Shown here in pieces: positions 48,184 through 60,402 of a DNA stretch of 64,000 nt (positions within the stretch are counted from its first letter, which is position 1; each line of letters opens with the position of its first letter). This DNA comes from Hippasteria phrygiana. Taxonomy: Eukaryota > Echinodermata > Asteroidea > Valvatida > Goniasteridae. Position numbers and translations under genes: made by a program. The stretch covers positions 1,426,001 through 1,490,000 of the forward strand of contig JAZGUH010000402.1 in NCBI GenBank assembly GCA_037893225.1. Direction: 5' to 3'. The notes under the pieces are model-generated. The model worked only from the letters and a program-made list of their open reading frames with translations. It did not search any database and had not been told where the DNA came from.

Positions 48184-50102
48184 CTACAATGACTTGGCAC
48201 AGTTGTACAAGTTATATCGTTGTGCCCTACACTTTGCCCTTCGTATTTTATAATGTGTGCTCCTAGCCCGTTGGGAATGATATTTTTCTTTTCTGTCCAT
48301 TTCAGCCAGACTTTTGGCAGCTGCAGATCCTGGCAAAACAGGACAACCTGCAGCTTCACACTTGACTGAGGATGATTAAGTTGGCATGGCCATTGTTGAC
48401 AAGGTGAACTGCGCTGTGGTCTCTTGAGAGAGCATTTCTGGAAAAGGTTAGTGTCCCTTTTGGATTAGTACTTGAAAAAGCATGGTTCATGGACTCTGCT
48501 TTTTGTGTACTTGTCCCATATCTGGTTTTTTGCATTGCCTCGTGACCAATTCTCTTCTGAATTTTCAGTAAAAGCAGTTTCTTGTCAGACTCGAGCATTT
48601 TCAGTTTTCCCCTAACATGGACAGGAAGGTAGGGAAATCTGTTATTGCCATTGCAAACCAAGGACTGCTTTTTGCAAAGGTTGTGGCGACCTCGGTAACA
48701 TTCGGGAATGGTTGAGGCAGCCTGTTCAGCCATGTCATACATTTGGGCAAAGTTTCTCCCACATTTCTTGAGGATTGCCCCTGCTTCTGCTTGTACCCTG
48801 TGACTTACATCGTCACCTAACCGGTCTTGTATCTTTTTTTTTTTCATTTTTAGTTCTACCAGGCATCATGTCACCACTGAATTTGGCCCGACTGATTGCT
48901 GAACTGAGTGATCGATTTAAGTAAGGTGGGTCAAAAAAGTGTTCTGGCTCGATACCTGCTTTAATTCTCATCTGAGACATAAAACCTTTTGCCATACACC
49001 CGTCCGCATCGCTTGTTACTCTTTCTGCCAACAAGGGTTCCTTACACTCTAGAAGTTTCTTGGCACAACATTGAATTCCCCCTTCTCTTTCATCCCCCAT
49101 GTTGTAATTTGCTGGGCGTGTAGCACTACAAGAATCTGTGTGCTCGGAACACTTGTTACTGCTGTGTTTGCCTGACATTTGATTTGCACATTTACAGAGT
49201 TTATTCTCGTGGTGGTACATTACTACCATTTTTTTGGTGGTTACATTCTCACATACTACGTCCCTAGTTTGGGTTGCCGGCACAAATGGTGTTTTTTTCC
49301 GACAGTTTCTCAAGGGGTTATTGTATTGTCTATCTAATTCGACAGCAATCGGTTTTTCTCTGTCATAGCCCTGTAATTCTTAAATACCTTTGACCAGTTT
49401 TCTCTTTTCAGCCATACATCTAACATTTTCATTGATAATAATGTCCCCACATTTGCTTGCTGTTTTCTGCAGCCCACTGATTGAAGGAACAGTTGTACCC
49501 AATGCTGTCAAAAGTCGTCTTGCTCCTGTGGCTGCAATACCCGTGTTGAGGAGACCAACCTAAAAGGCCATGTTTGGAGTTGCAGTGCGTCGGCCTCTGC
49601 TGACCTGAGGTATCTCTGAGTACAGCTTCTTCCTTCCTGTCGAGAAGTAGCACTTGTTGCATGACAGCACCTCTGAAACAGCAAGGCCCCGGTGTGTTTC
49701 TTGCTCTGCCTGTAGCTGAGGCCAGCCATCACAGTCAGGATTCGCATGCTGATGGTCCAGGGTAGCTCGAACACTTGTCTCAACTGTAGTGTTGACATGA
49801 ACAATTCTGTAGCCGCCTGGGTTCAAGTTGTCGGCTCCTTCCCTCTGGAGTCTGCTTATCGGCGTTATTTCCTCAATTTTCGGTCGCAGCACCATCATAG
49901 TTTTATTAGTTCTGGCACCTGGTGGGTTGTAGAAAGAACCTCGCTCATCTCTGGGAAAGGCCAGTTGCAATTGTTCATTTGTGGGTCTGAAATAGAAAGA
50001 TGAAACATCAGCCTTTTCTCTTATCAACTGACATGTCAGACCATTGCCTTTTTTTAAATAGGCTTTTTTCATCTTAAACATGCCCTTTCTGTAGCGAACC
50101 AT
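48184..50102 (-). pseudogene. Transposase, last copy of unit 2, with N-terminal part
   Basis: It continues past the junction point (GGCCATGTTTGG) into the MVRYRKGMFK region. CTGA insertion present; private Arg to Gln near 48666; T allele. Confidence 0.8.
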
Positions 50103-50534
50103 GGTGGACCTTTCAGTTGGTGAGTAATTAGGGTTATGAAGAGTTTTGTTTATTCCATGTCACTATGAACAACAAAAGAATAATGGTGCACTAACAATAA
50201 ACATCCATTGCAAAGCTATTGCATTTCATTCAGTGCATGCTTAAGTTACTGCTTCCCTGTTGTTCCAATAACCAAAGGCATTTTCTAAATATGAACTAGT
50301 TGGTGAAATGAAAATTATTAAATTCATAAAGCAAGTCAAAATGAATTCGATTTGTGACATTTCTCTTTTCTTCAGAGTTTTGGCTTATCTTGCCTAATAG
50401 TATAGTTTGAAAAAATGTCTGCGCAGTACAATAATGTCAACACTAGTTAACTAGTGCACGCCCCAACCAGTTGATTGTTTCAGAACCATTTATAGCCTTT
50501 CTCCAATTTGATTTCTGTAATAGCCAACCGGTAC

Positions 50535-50652
50535 CTCTTTCACAGTTTTCACCCACAAAACCATCGCTGCACCGGCAGACTACTGCGACGTTTACCCCCC
50601 GTACACGTGGCTCCATTCTGACACGGATTAACGCTCTCATGACACGGGCCCA
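50535..50652 (-). pseudogene. Captured EGF exon fragment, unit 2
   Basis: Same sequence and same G6 frameshift as at 30543-30660. Confidence 0.65.
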
Positions 50653-50719
50653 CTGTGAACATAAAAACCCAATCACAAACAGATTAGCCTATTTGGTTCA
50701 GCACTATCGTATATGGATT

Positions 50720-51000
50720 GTGGCCCTGAAGGGACATGCACACAGCGCACATTTTCTGCGCACATTTTCTGCGCACATTTTCTGCGCACATTTTCTGCGC
50801 ACATTTTCTGCGCACATTTTCTGCGCACATTTTCTGCGCACATTTTCTGCGCACATTTTCTGCGCACATTTTCTGCGCACATTTTCTGCGCACATTTTCT
50901 GCGCACATTTTCTGCGCACATTTTCTGCGCACATTTTCTGCGCACATTTTCTGCGCACATTTTCTGCGCACATTTTCTGCGCATGTCCCTTTAGGGCCAC
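50720..51000. mobile_element. TIR element with 13-bp minisatellite, unit 2
   Basis: Both 20-bp termini present; about 18 copies of the 13-mer (50746-50983). The DNA right of it lacks roughly 90 bp present in unit 1 (GATAA joins directly to CTCCATTAATTTGG). Confidence 0.85.
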
Positions 51001-51006
51001 GATAAC

Positions 51007-51413
51007 TCCATTAATTTGGAATAAGAGGTCCCTGGGGCCTATAAATTGGACTGATTGTAGAAATATTTGTGGAAATCAAGAATTTGTGACCCGTGGCTTC
51101 CAACTCGGGGAATTCCGTTCACAAAAATGACCAATACGTAGGTCTATTTGGCATAGAGGCGGGGGGGAGGGGGGCTACATTTAGACCTGGGCCCAGAGAT
51201 GGGCCACCATTTTAGGGGTGGTTTGTGGGGAGGGCCAGGGAGTATAAAAAAAAAAAATTTCCTTCAACTCTCATAAATTTGAAAAGAAAATTATTCTAGG
51301 AGTCTTAATCTTTAATTTCCAGTGAAAAAAATATTGCCACCTTACTCCTGAGCGTCACCAGGCGGCGCTCTTTCTTTCTATTGGGTTACAAAATGAGCGC
51401 CGTATTTAGTCGA
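51007..51413 (+). repeat. Repeat C, copy 4, 5'-deleted
   Basis: It starts at CCATTAATTTGGAATAAGAGG and has a shorter G-run than copy 3. Confidence 0.75.
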
Positions 51414-51635
51414 GTGGAACCACTAGAGATCAGTGAGTGGAATCTATATGAAGCAAACATGGCGGCGCCCATATGCCAAGTGTACTCGCTAAAAATAGGT
51501 ATGTTTCATGTTTTGAACTATGAAATCTCACAGAAAACACAGTAATGATTACACACATGATAGAGAACAAAATGGGTTCTGTCTTTCTTTTCTTTGTTTG
51601 CTCTCGCTGTCTTTTTATTCACATACACATTTCAG

Positions 51636-52064
51636 ATGCCTATCCGCCATGTTAATTGTTACCAACATAATGCAGATTTCTTAAACCATAGCAAAATGGA
51701 TTCCATCTGGAAGGCCTTAATTAAAGGCAAGATTTTAAGAAAGACTGTACACAGAGGCAGAAAAAATTGTAGAATATGGACAGGAAATGTCCAGCAGAAA
51801 TATGGCATTATTAATGTTGTCATGCCTGGCTCAAAATCAAATTCACGCACAAGGATGCGTGTGCACAGGTTGACTTACATTGTTTATTCTGGAGTCCTTG
51901 ATCTTCCCCGGGGGTATGATGTCAGTCACCTGTGCCACAACTCCTTGTGTGTGAATTTTGATCACCTGTCACTTGAGCCACACGCCATCAACACTGCAAG
52001 ATCTCGTTGTAAGAGATGCCGTTTGTGTTCGGGCCATGGCCCATACAAGGATTGTCTTCTTTAA
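51636..52064 (+). CDS. His-Me finger nuclease, copy 3 (unit 3)
   Basis: Identical protein; the unit begins at about 51414 with GTGGAACCACTAGAG. Confidence 0.75.
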   Translation: MPIRHVNCYQHNADFLNHSKMDSIWKALIKGKILRKTVHRGRKNCRIWTGNVQQKYGIINVVMPGSKSNSRTRMRVHRLTYIVYSGVLDLPRGYDVSHLCHNSLCVNFDHLSLEPHAINTARSRCKRCRLCSGHGPYKDCLL

Positions 52065-52262
52065 AATGTAATTAAGGAGAACTTTTTGGCTCACCATTAA
52101 GTTTGATAACTGAAATTGCTCTCCATTTTTTGATGCTACACTTTTTGCTTTTATAATTCATTTTTAATTGAAACGTATGCTGTAATTGTGCTCACTCTGA
52201 ATTCTTTGCCAATCCACATCTGGAGGGATTGCTGACTTGGGTTCCAGTTGCCCTTTCTTTTT

Positions 52263-53642
52263 CTACAATGACTTGGCACAGTTGTACAAGTTATATCGTT
52301 GTGCCCTACACTTTGCCCTTCGTATTTTATAATGTGTGCTCCTAGCCCGTTGGGAATGATATTTTTCTTTTCTGTCCATTTCAGCCAGACTTTTGGCAGC
52401 TGCAGATCCTGGCAAAACAGGACAACCTGCAGCTTCACACTTGAGGATGATTAAGTTGGCATGGCCATTGTTGACAAGGTGAACTGCGCTGTGGTCTCTT
52501 GAGAGAGCATTTCTGGAAAAGGTTAGTGTCCCTTTTGGATTAGTACTTGAAAAAGCATGGTTCATGGACTCTGCTTTTTGTGTACTTGTCCCATATCTGG
52601 TTTTTTGCATTGCCTCGTGACCAATTCTCTTCTGAATTTTCAGTAAAAGCAGTTTCTTGTCAGACTCGAGCATTTTCAGTTTTCCCCTAACATGGACAGG
52701 AAGGTAGGGAAATCTGTTATTGCCATTGCAAACCAAGGACCGCTTTTTGCAAAGGTTGTGGCGACCTCGGTAACATTCGGGAATGGTTGAGGCAGCCTGT
52801 TCAGCCATGTCATACATTTGGGCAAAGTTTCTCCCACATTTCTTGAGGATTGCCCCTGCTTCTGCTTGTACCCTGTGACTTACATCGTCACCTAACCGGT
52901 CTTGTATCTTTTTTTTTTTCATTTTTAGTTCTACCAGGCATCATGTCACCACTGAATTTGGCCCGACTGATTGCTGAACTGAGTGATCGATTTAAGTAAG
53001 GTGGGTCAAAAAAGTGTTCTGGCTCGATACCTGCTTTAATTCTCATCTGAGACATAAAACCTTTTGCCATACACCCGTCCGCATCGCTTGTTACTCTTTC
53101 TGCCAACAAGGGTTCCTTACACTCTAGAAGTTTCTTGGCACAACATTGAATTCCCCCTTCTCTTTCATCCCCCATGTTGTAATTTGCTGGGCGTGTAGCA
53201 CTACAAGAATCTGTGTGCTCGGAACACTTGTTACTGCTGTGTTTGCCCGACATTTGATTTGCACATTTACAGAGTTTATTCTCGTGGTGGTACATTACTA
53301 CCATTTTTTTGGTGGTTACATTCTCACATACTACGTCCCTAGTTTGGGTTGCCGGCACAAATGGTGTTTTTTTCCGACAGTTTCTCAAGGGGTTATTGTA
53401 TTGTCTATCTAATTCGACAGCAATCGGTTTTTCTCTGTCATAGCCCTGTAATTCTTAAATACCTTTGACCAGTTTTCTCTTTTCAGCCATACATCTAACA
53501 TTTTCATTGATAATAATGTCCCCACATTTGCTTGCTGTTTTCTGCAGCCCACTGATTGAAGGAACAGTTGTACCCAATGCTGTCAAAAGTCGTCTTGCTC
53601 CTGTGGCTGCAATACCCGTGTTGAGGAGACCAACCTAAAAGG
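52263..53642 (-). pseudogene. Transposase module 1 of unit 3
   Basis: No CTGA insertion; C-terminal frame open to 52263; cut at the junction. C allele. Confidence 0.8.
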
Positions 53643-55385
53643 TATGATGTCAGTATGATGTCAGTCACCTGTGCCACAACTCCTTGTGTGTGAATTTTGA
53701 TCACCTGTCACTTGAGCCGCACGCCATCAACACTGCAAGATCTCGTTGTAAGAGATGCCGTTTGTGTTCGGGCCATGGCCCATACAAGGATTGTCTTCTT
53801 TAAAATGTAATTAAGGAGAACTTTTTGGCTCACCATTAAGTTTGATAACTGAAATTGCTCACCATTTTTTGATGCTACACTTTTTGCTTTTATAATTCAT
53901 TTTTAATCGAAACGTATGCTGTAATTGTGCTCACTCTGAATTCTTTGCCAATCCACATCTGGAGGGATTGCTGACTTGGGTTCCAGTTGCCCTTTCTTTT
54001 TCTACAATGACTTGGCACAGTTGTACAAGTTATATCGTTGTGCCCTACACTTTGCCCTTCGTATTTTATAATGTGTGCTCCTAGCCCGTTGGGAATGATA
54101 TTTTTCTTTTCTGTCCATTTCAGCCAGACTTTTGGCAGCTGCAGATCCTGGCAAAACAGGACAACCTGCAGCTTCACACTTGACTGAGGATGATTAAGTT
54201 GGCATGGCCATTGTTGACAAGGTGAACTGCGCTGTGGTCTCTTGAGAGAGCATTTCTGGAAAAGGTTAGTGTCCCTTTTGGATTAGTACTTGAAAAAGCA
54301 TGGTTCATGGACTCTGCTTTTTGTGTACTTGTCCCATATCTGGTTTTTTGCATTGCCTCGTGACCAATTCTCTTCTGAATTTTCAGTAAAAGCAGTTTCT
54401 TGTCAGACTCGAGCATTTTCAGTTTTCCCCTAACATGGACAGGAAGGTAGGGAAATCTGTTATTGCCATTGCAAACCAAGGACCGCTTTTTGCAAAGGTT
54501 GTGGCGACCTTGGTAACATTCGGGAATGGTTGAGGCAGCCTGTTCAGCCATGTCATACATTTGGGCAAAGTTTCTCCCACATTTCTTGAGGATTGCCCCT
54601 GCTTCTGCTTGTACCCTGTGACTTACATCGTCACCTAACCGGTCTTGTATCTTTTTTTTTTTCATTTTTAGTTCTACCAGGCATCATGTCACCACTGAAT
54701 TTGGCCCGACTGATTGCTGAACTGAGTGATCGATTTAAGTAAGGTGGGTCAAAAAAGTGTTCTGGCTCGATACCTGCTTTAATTCTCATCTGAGACATAA
54801 AACCTTTTGCCATACACCCGTCCGCATCGCTTGTTACTCTTTCTGCCAACAAGGGTTCCTTACACTCTAGAAGTTTCTTGGCACAACATTGAATTCCCCC
54901 TTCTCTTTCATCCCCCATGTTGTAATTTGCTGGGCGTGTAGCACTACAAGAATCTGTGTGCTCGGAACACTTGTTACTGCTGTGTTTGCCCGACATTTGA
55001 TTTGCACATTTACAGAGTTTATTCTCGTGGTGGTACATTACTACCATTTTTTTGGTGGTTACATTCTCACATACTACGTCCCTAGTTTGGGTTGCCGGCA
55101 CAAATGGTGTTTTTTTCCGACAGTTTCTCAAGGAGTTATTGTATTGTCTATCTAATTCGACAGCAATCGGTTTTTCTCTGTCATAGCCCTGTAATTCTTA
55201 AATACCTTTGACCAGTTTTCTCTTTTCAGCCATACATCTAACATTTTCATTGATAATAATGTCCCCACATTTGCTTGCTGTTTTCTGCAGCCCACTGATT
55301 GAAGGAACAGTTGTACCCAATGCTGTCAAAAGTCGTCTTGCTCCTGTGGCTGCAATACCCGTGTTGAGGAGACCAACCTAAAAGG
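53643..55385 (-). pseudogene. 1743-bp sub-unit 1 of unit 3
   Basis: Doubled 11-mer and CTGA present. Transposase part 54002-55385. Private or rare: GAGCCGCACG near 53717, TTTTAATCGA (shared with 28095), ACCTTGGTAAC (shared with copy 1 at 25081), AAGGAGTTAT near 55134. Confidence 0.85.
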
Positions 55386-55744
55386 TATGATGTCAGTATG
55401 ATGTCAGTCACCTGTGCCACAACTCCTTGTGTGTGAATTTTGATCACCTGTCACTTGAGCCACACGCCATCAACACTGCAAGATCTCGTTGTAAGAGATG
55501 CCGTTTGTGTTCGGGCCATGGCCCATACAAGGATTGTCTTCTTTAAAATGTAATTAAGGAGAACTTTTTGGCTCACCATTAAGTTTGATAACTGAAATTG
55601 CTCACCATTTTTTGATGCTACACTTTTTGCTTTTATAATTCATTTTTAATTGAAACGTATGCTGTAATTGTGCTCACTCTGAATTCTTTGCCAATCCACA
55701 TCTGGAGGGATTGCTGACTTGGGTTCCAGTTGCCCTTTCTTTTT
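55386..55744 (+). pseudogene. Nuclease 3' fragment, last junction of unit 3
   Basis: Doubled TATGATGTCAG, then the nuclease C-terminal half to its stop, then the convergent gap. Confidence 0.8.
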
Positions 55745-57663
55745 CTACAATGACTTGGCACAGTTGTACAAGTTATATCGTTGTGCCCTACACTTTGCCC
55801 TTCGTATTTTATAATGTGTGCTCCTAGCCCGTTGGGAATGATATTTTTCTTTTCTGTCCATTTCAGCCAGACTTTTGGCAGCTGCAGATCCTGGCAAAAC
55901 AGGACAACCTGCAGCTTCACACTTGACTGAGGATGATTAAGTTGGCATGGCCATTGTTGACAAGGTGAACTGCGCTGTGGTCTCTTGAGAGAGCATTTCT
56001 GGAAAAGGTTAGTGTCCCTTTTGGATTAGTACTTGAAAAAGCATGGTTCATGGACTCTGCTTTTTGTGTACTTGTCCCATATCTGGTTTTTTGCATTGCC
56101 TCGTGACCAATTCTCTTCTGAATTTTCAGTAAAAGCAGTTTCTTGTCAGACTCGAGCATTTTCAGTTTTCCCCTAACATGGACAGGAAGGTAGGGAAATC
56201 TGTTATTGCCATTGCAAACCAAGGACCGCTTTTTGCAAAGGTTGTGGCGACCTCGGTAACATTCGGGAATGGTTGAGGCAGCCTGTTCAGCCATGTCATA
56301 CATTTGGGCAAAGTTTCTCCCACATTTCTTGAGGATTGCCCCTGCTTCTGCTTGTACCCTGTGACTTACATCGTCACCTAACCGGTCTTGTATCTTTTTT
56401 TTTTTCATTTTTAGTTCTACCAGGCATCATGTCACCACTGAATTTGGCCCGACTGATTGCTGAACTGAGTGATCGATTTAAGTAAGGTGGGTCAAAAAAG
56501 TGTTCTGGCTCGATACCTGCTTTAATTCTCATCTGAGACATAAAACCTTTTGCCATACACCCGTCCGCATCGCTTGTTACTCTTTCTGCCAACAAGGGTT
56601 CCTTACACTCTAGAAGTTTCTTGGCACAACATTGAATTCCCCCTTCTCTTTCATCCCCCATGTTGTAATTTGCTGGGCGTGTAGCACTACAAGAATCTGT
56701 GTGCTCGGAACACTTGTTACTGCTGTGTTTGCCCGACATTTGATTTGCACATTTACAGAGTTTATTCTCGTGGTGGTACATTACTACCATTTTTTTGGTG
56801 GTTACATTCTCACATACTACGTCCCTAGTTTGGGTTGCCGGCACAAATGGTGTTTTTTTCCGACAGTTTCTCAAGGGGTTATTGTATTGTCTATCTAATT
56901 CGACAGCAATCGGTTTTTCTCTGTCATAGCCCTGTAATTCTTAAATACCTTTGACCAGTTTTCTCTTTTCAGCCATACATCTAACATTTTCATTGATAAT
57001 AATGTCCCCACATTTGCTTGCTGTTTTCTGCAGCCCACTGATTGAAGGAACAGTTGTACCCAATGCTGTCAAAAGTCGTCTTGCTCCTGTGGCTGCAATA
57101 CCCGTGTTGAGGAGACCAACCTAAAAGGCCATGTTTGGAGTTGCAGTGCGTCGGCCTCTGCTGACCTGAGGTATCTCTGAGTACAGCTTCTTCCTTCCTG
57201 TCGAGAAGTAGCACTTGTTGCATGACAGCACCTCTGAAACAGCAAGGCCCCGGTGTGTTTCTTGCTCTGCCTGTAGCTGAGGCCAGCCATCACAGTCAGG
57301 ATTCGCATGCTGATGGTCCAGGGTAGCTCGAACACTTGTCTCAACTGTAGTGTTGACATGAACAATTCTGTAGCCGCCTGGGTTCAAGTTGTCGGCTCCT
57401 TCCCTCTGGAGTCTGCTTATCGGCGTTATTTCCTCAATTTTCGGTCGCAGCACCATCATAGTTTTATTAGTTCTGGCACCTGGTGGGTTGTAGAAAGAAC
57501 CTCGCTCATCTCTGGGAAAGGCCAGTTGCAATTGTTCATTTGTGGGTCTGAAATAGAAAGATGAAACATCAGCCTTTTCTCTTATCAACTGACATGTCAG
57601 ACCATTGCCTTTTTTTAAATAGGCTTTTTTCATCTTAAACATGCCCTTTCTGTAGCGAACCAT
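55745..57663 (-). pseudogene. Transposase, last copy of unit 3, with N-terminal part
   Basis: Full length to MVRYRKGMFK with the shared TAG, TAA and A11 lesions plus CTGA. C allele. Confidence 0.8.
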
Positions 57664-58095
57664 GGTGGACCTTTCAGTTGGTGAGTAATTAGGGTTATGA
57701 AGAGTTTTGTTTATTCCATGTCACTATGAACAACAAAAGAATAATGGTGCACTAACAATAAACATCCATTGCAAAGCTATTGCATTTCATTCAGTGCATG
57801 CTTAAGTTACTGCTTCCCTGTTGTTCCAATAACCAAAGGCATTTTCTAAATATGAACTAGTTGGTGAAATGAAAATTATTAAATTCATAAAGCAAGTCAA
57901 AATGAATTCGATTTGTGACATTTCTCTTTTCTTCAGAGTTTTGGCTTATCTTGCCTAATAGTATAGTTTGAAAAAATGTCTGCGCAGTACAATAATGTCA
58001 ACACTAGTTAACTAGTGCACGCCCCAACCAGTTGATTGTTTCAGAACCATTTATAGCCTTTCTCCAATTTGATTTCTGTAATAGCCAACCGGTAC

Positions 58096-58213
58096 CTCTT
58101 TCACAGTTTTCACCCACAAAACCATCGCTGCACCGGCAGACTACTGCGACGTTTACCCCCCGTACACGTGGCTCCATTCTGACACGGATTAACGCTCTCA
58201 TGACACGGGCCCA
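58096..58213 (-). pseudogene. Captured EGF exon fragment, unit 3
   Basis: Same as 30543-30660. Confidence 0.65.
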
Positions 58214-58280
58214 CTGTGAACATAAAAACCCAATCACAAACAGATTAGCCTATTTGGTTCAGCACTATCGTATATGGATT

Positions 58281-58518
58281 GTGGCCCTGAAGGGACATGC
58301 ACACATCGCACATTTTCTGCGCACATTTTCTGCGCACATTTTCTGCGCACATTTTCTGCGCACATTTTCTGCGCACATTTTCTGCGCACATTTTCTGCGC
58401 ACATTTTCTGCGCACATTTTCTGCGCACATTTTCTGCGCACATTTTCTGCGCACATTTTCTGCGCACATTTTCTGCGCACATTTTCTGCGCACATTTTCT
58501 GCGCACATTTTCTGCGCA
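58281..58518. mobile_element. TIR element with 13-bp minisatellite, right end deleted
   Basis: Left terminus present; about 16 repeats (58307-58518). The last repeat runs straight into AGAATTTGTGACCC of repeat C, so the right TIR and about 180 bp of unit 1 sequence are missing. Confidence 0.85.
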
Positions 58519-58853
58519 AGAATTTGTGACCCGTGGCTTCCAACTCGGGGAATTCCGTTCACAAAAATGACCAATACGTAGGTCTATTTGGCATAGAGGC
58601 GGGGGGGAGGGGGGCTACATTTAGACCTGGGCCCAGAGATGGGCCACCATTTTAGGGGTGGTTTGTGGGGAGGGCCAGGGAGTATAAAAAAAAAAAATTT
58701 CCTTCAACTCTCATAAATTTGAAAAGAAAATTATTCTAGGAGTCTTAATCTTTAATTTCCAGTGAAAAAAATATTGCCACCTTACTCCTGAGCGTCACCA
58801 GGCGGCGCTCTTTCTTTCTATTGGGTTACAAAATGAGCGCCGTATTTAGTGGA
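58519..58853 (+). repeat. Repeat C, copy 5, 5'-deleted
   Basis: Begins within the GAATTTGTGACCCGTGGC segment and runs to GCGCCGTATTTAGTGG. Confidence 0.75.
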
Positions 58854-59075
58854 GTGGAACCACTAGAGATCAGTGAGTGGAATCTATATGAAGCAAACAT
58901 GGCGGCGCCCATATGCCAAGTGTACTCGCTAAAAATAGGTATGTTTCATGTTTTGAACTATGAAATCTCACAGAAAACACAGTAATGATTACACACATGA
59001 TAGAGAACAAAATGGGTTCTGTCTTTCTTTTCTTTGTTTGCTCTCGCTGTCTTTTTATTCACATACACATTTCAG

Positions 59076-59504
59076 ATGCCTATCCGCCATGTTAATTGTT
59101 ACCAACATAATGCAGATTTCTTAAACCATAGCAAAATGGATTCCATCTGGAAGGCCTTAATTAAAGGCAAGATTTTAAGAAAGACTGTACACAGAGGCAG
59201 AAAAAATTGTAGAATATGGACAGGAAATGTCCAGCAGAAATATGGCATTATTAATGTTGTCATGCCTGGCTCAAAATCAAATTCACGCACAAGGATGCGT
59301 GTGCACAGGTTGACTTACATTGTTTATTCTGGAGTCCTTGATCTTCCCCGGGGGTATGATGTCAGTCACCTGTGCCACAACTCCTTGTGTGTGAATTTTG
59401 ATCACCTGTCACTTGAGCCACACGCCATCAACACTGCAAGATCTCGTTGTAAGAGATGCCGTTTGTGTTCGGGCCATGGCCCATACAAGGATTGTCTTCT
59501 TTAA
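59076..59504 (+). CDS. His-Me finger nuclease, copy 4 (truncated unit 4)
   Basis: Identical intact frame with upstream exon and intron. The unit is cut 458 bp after its stop. Confidence 0.75.
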   Translation: MPIRHVNCYQHNADFLNHSKMDSIWKALIKGKILRKTVHRGRKNCRIWTGNVQQKYGIINVVMPGSKSNSRTRMRVHRLTYIVYSGVLDLPRGYDVSHLCHNSLCVNFDHLSLEPHAINTARSRCKRCRLCSGHGPYKDCLL

Positions 59505-59702
59505 AATGTAATTAAGGAGAACTTTTTGGCTCACCATTAAGTTTGATAACTGAAATTGCTCTCCATTTTTTGATGCTACACTTTTTGCTTTTATAATTCA
59601 TTTTTAATTGAAACGTATGCTGTAATTGTGCTCACTCTGAATTCTTTGCCAATCCACATCTGGAGGGATTGCTGACTTGGGTTCCAGTTGCCCTTTCTTT
59701 TT

Positions 59703-59962
59703 CTACAATGACTTGGCACAGTTGTACAAGTTATATCGTTGTGCCCTACACTTTGCCCTTCGTATTTTATAATGTGTGCTCCTAGCCCGTTGGGAATGAT
59801 ATTTTTCTTTTCTGTCCATTTCAGCCAGACTTTTGGCAGCTGCAGATCCTGGCAAAACAGGACAACCTGCAGCTTCACACTTGAGGATGATTAAGTTGGC
59901 ATGGCCATTGTTGACAAGGTGAACTGCGCTGTGGTCTCTTGAGAGAGCATTTCTGGAAAAGG
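59703..59962 (-). pseudogene. Transposase C-terminal remnant at the array edge
   Basis: Only the last 260 bp remain, of the type without CTGA. Homology stops abruptly after CTGGAAAAGG. Confidence 0.8.
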
Positions 59963-60232
59963 AGTAGTATAGGGAATTGCCGATCCCATGTCATTTCATG
60001 TTTTTTCACTTTCTTCCCCAATTTTGCTGTGGGTATATACAGCAAATTTAAAAATAACCAAAATATTCTAAAAATCGCCCAAATTCAATTCAAATTTTTG
60101 CTGGGGTACTACACACCAAAATTAGCACAAAATCAAGAAAATAAAAAATATTTTCCATATCCCACAAGCGTACGAAATATCCGGGGCGCCCGGGCGAAAA
60201 AAGCCAAAACATGATTTGTCGTAAGGCAAAAA
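59963..60232. other. Unassigned DNA between array and gene block
   Basis: AT-rich with CCGGGGCGCCCGGGC near 60181-60195. The short + strand frame reaching AKKAKT has no recognisable domain. It may be the end of a dispersed repeat or of the neighbouring element. Confidence 0.4.
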
Positions 60233-60271
60233 AAAACCCTCACCTCTACACTCAGTAGAGATGAGGGTTTT
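60233..60271 (-). terminator. Hairpin plus U-run at the 3' end of the - strand block
   Basis: Arms 60233-60249 and 60255-60271, loop of 5. In the - strand RNA all 17 pairs form, one of them G-U, and a U-run follows. In the + strand RNA that pair becomes an A-C mismatch, so the structure is adapted to transcripts of the gene block. The stop codon of the extended last frame (60290) lies 18 nt before it. Confidence 0.6.
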
Positions 60272-60402
60272 GTCTGTTACTAACTACAACTACTCTTTGC
60301 AAGGAGCGCTAGGCCTAGTCTCTAAACTCTCTTGAGTACTTGCGTAGCTAGGAGGTCTCAATGGGTTCACGTTAAAATCACACTCGTACTCTTTAGCTAC
60401 GA

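Larger units (their letters stand above)
23725..59962. repeat. Higher-order tandem array of a nuclease/transposase locus
   Basis: Large units begin with GTGGAACCACTAGAGA at about 23729, 31651, 51414 and 58854. Each runs nuclease gene (+), transposase (-), captured EGF exon, minisatellite element, repeat C. Within the units a sub-repeat from TATGATGTCAG (in the nuclease ORF) to CCAACCTAAAAGG (in the transposase) is tandemly amplified: twelve junctions, most exactly 1743 bp apart. Transposase modules number 3, 10 and 3 in the three units, plus a truncated start of a fourth. Near identity between copies implies recent expansion or homogenisation. Confidence 0.95.

Noticed and set aside
60233..60271. 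Bacterial rho-independent terminator, implying bacterial contamination
   Set aside because: The shape fits, but the genes lack Shine-Dalgarno sites and instead have TATAAAATG at the start codon. A virus-like origin explains both better, though contamination by another DNA source cannot be excluded without reads across 59.96 kb.
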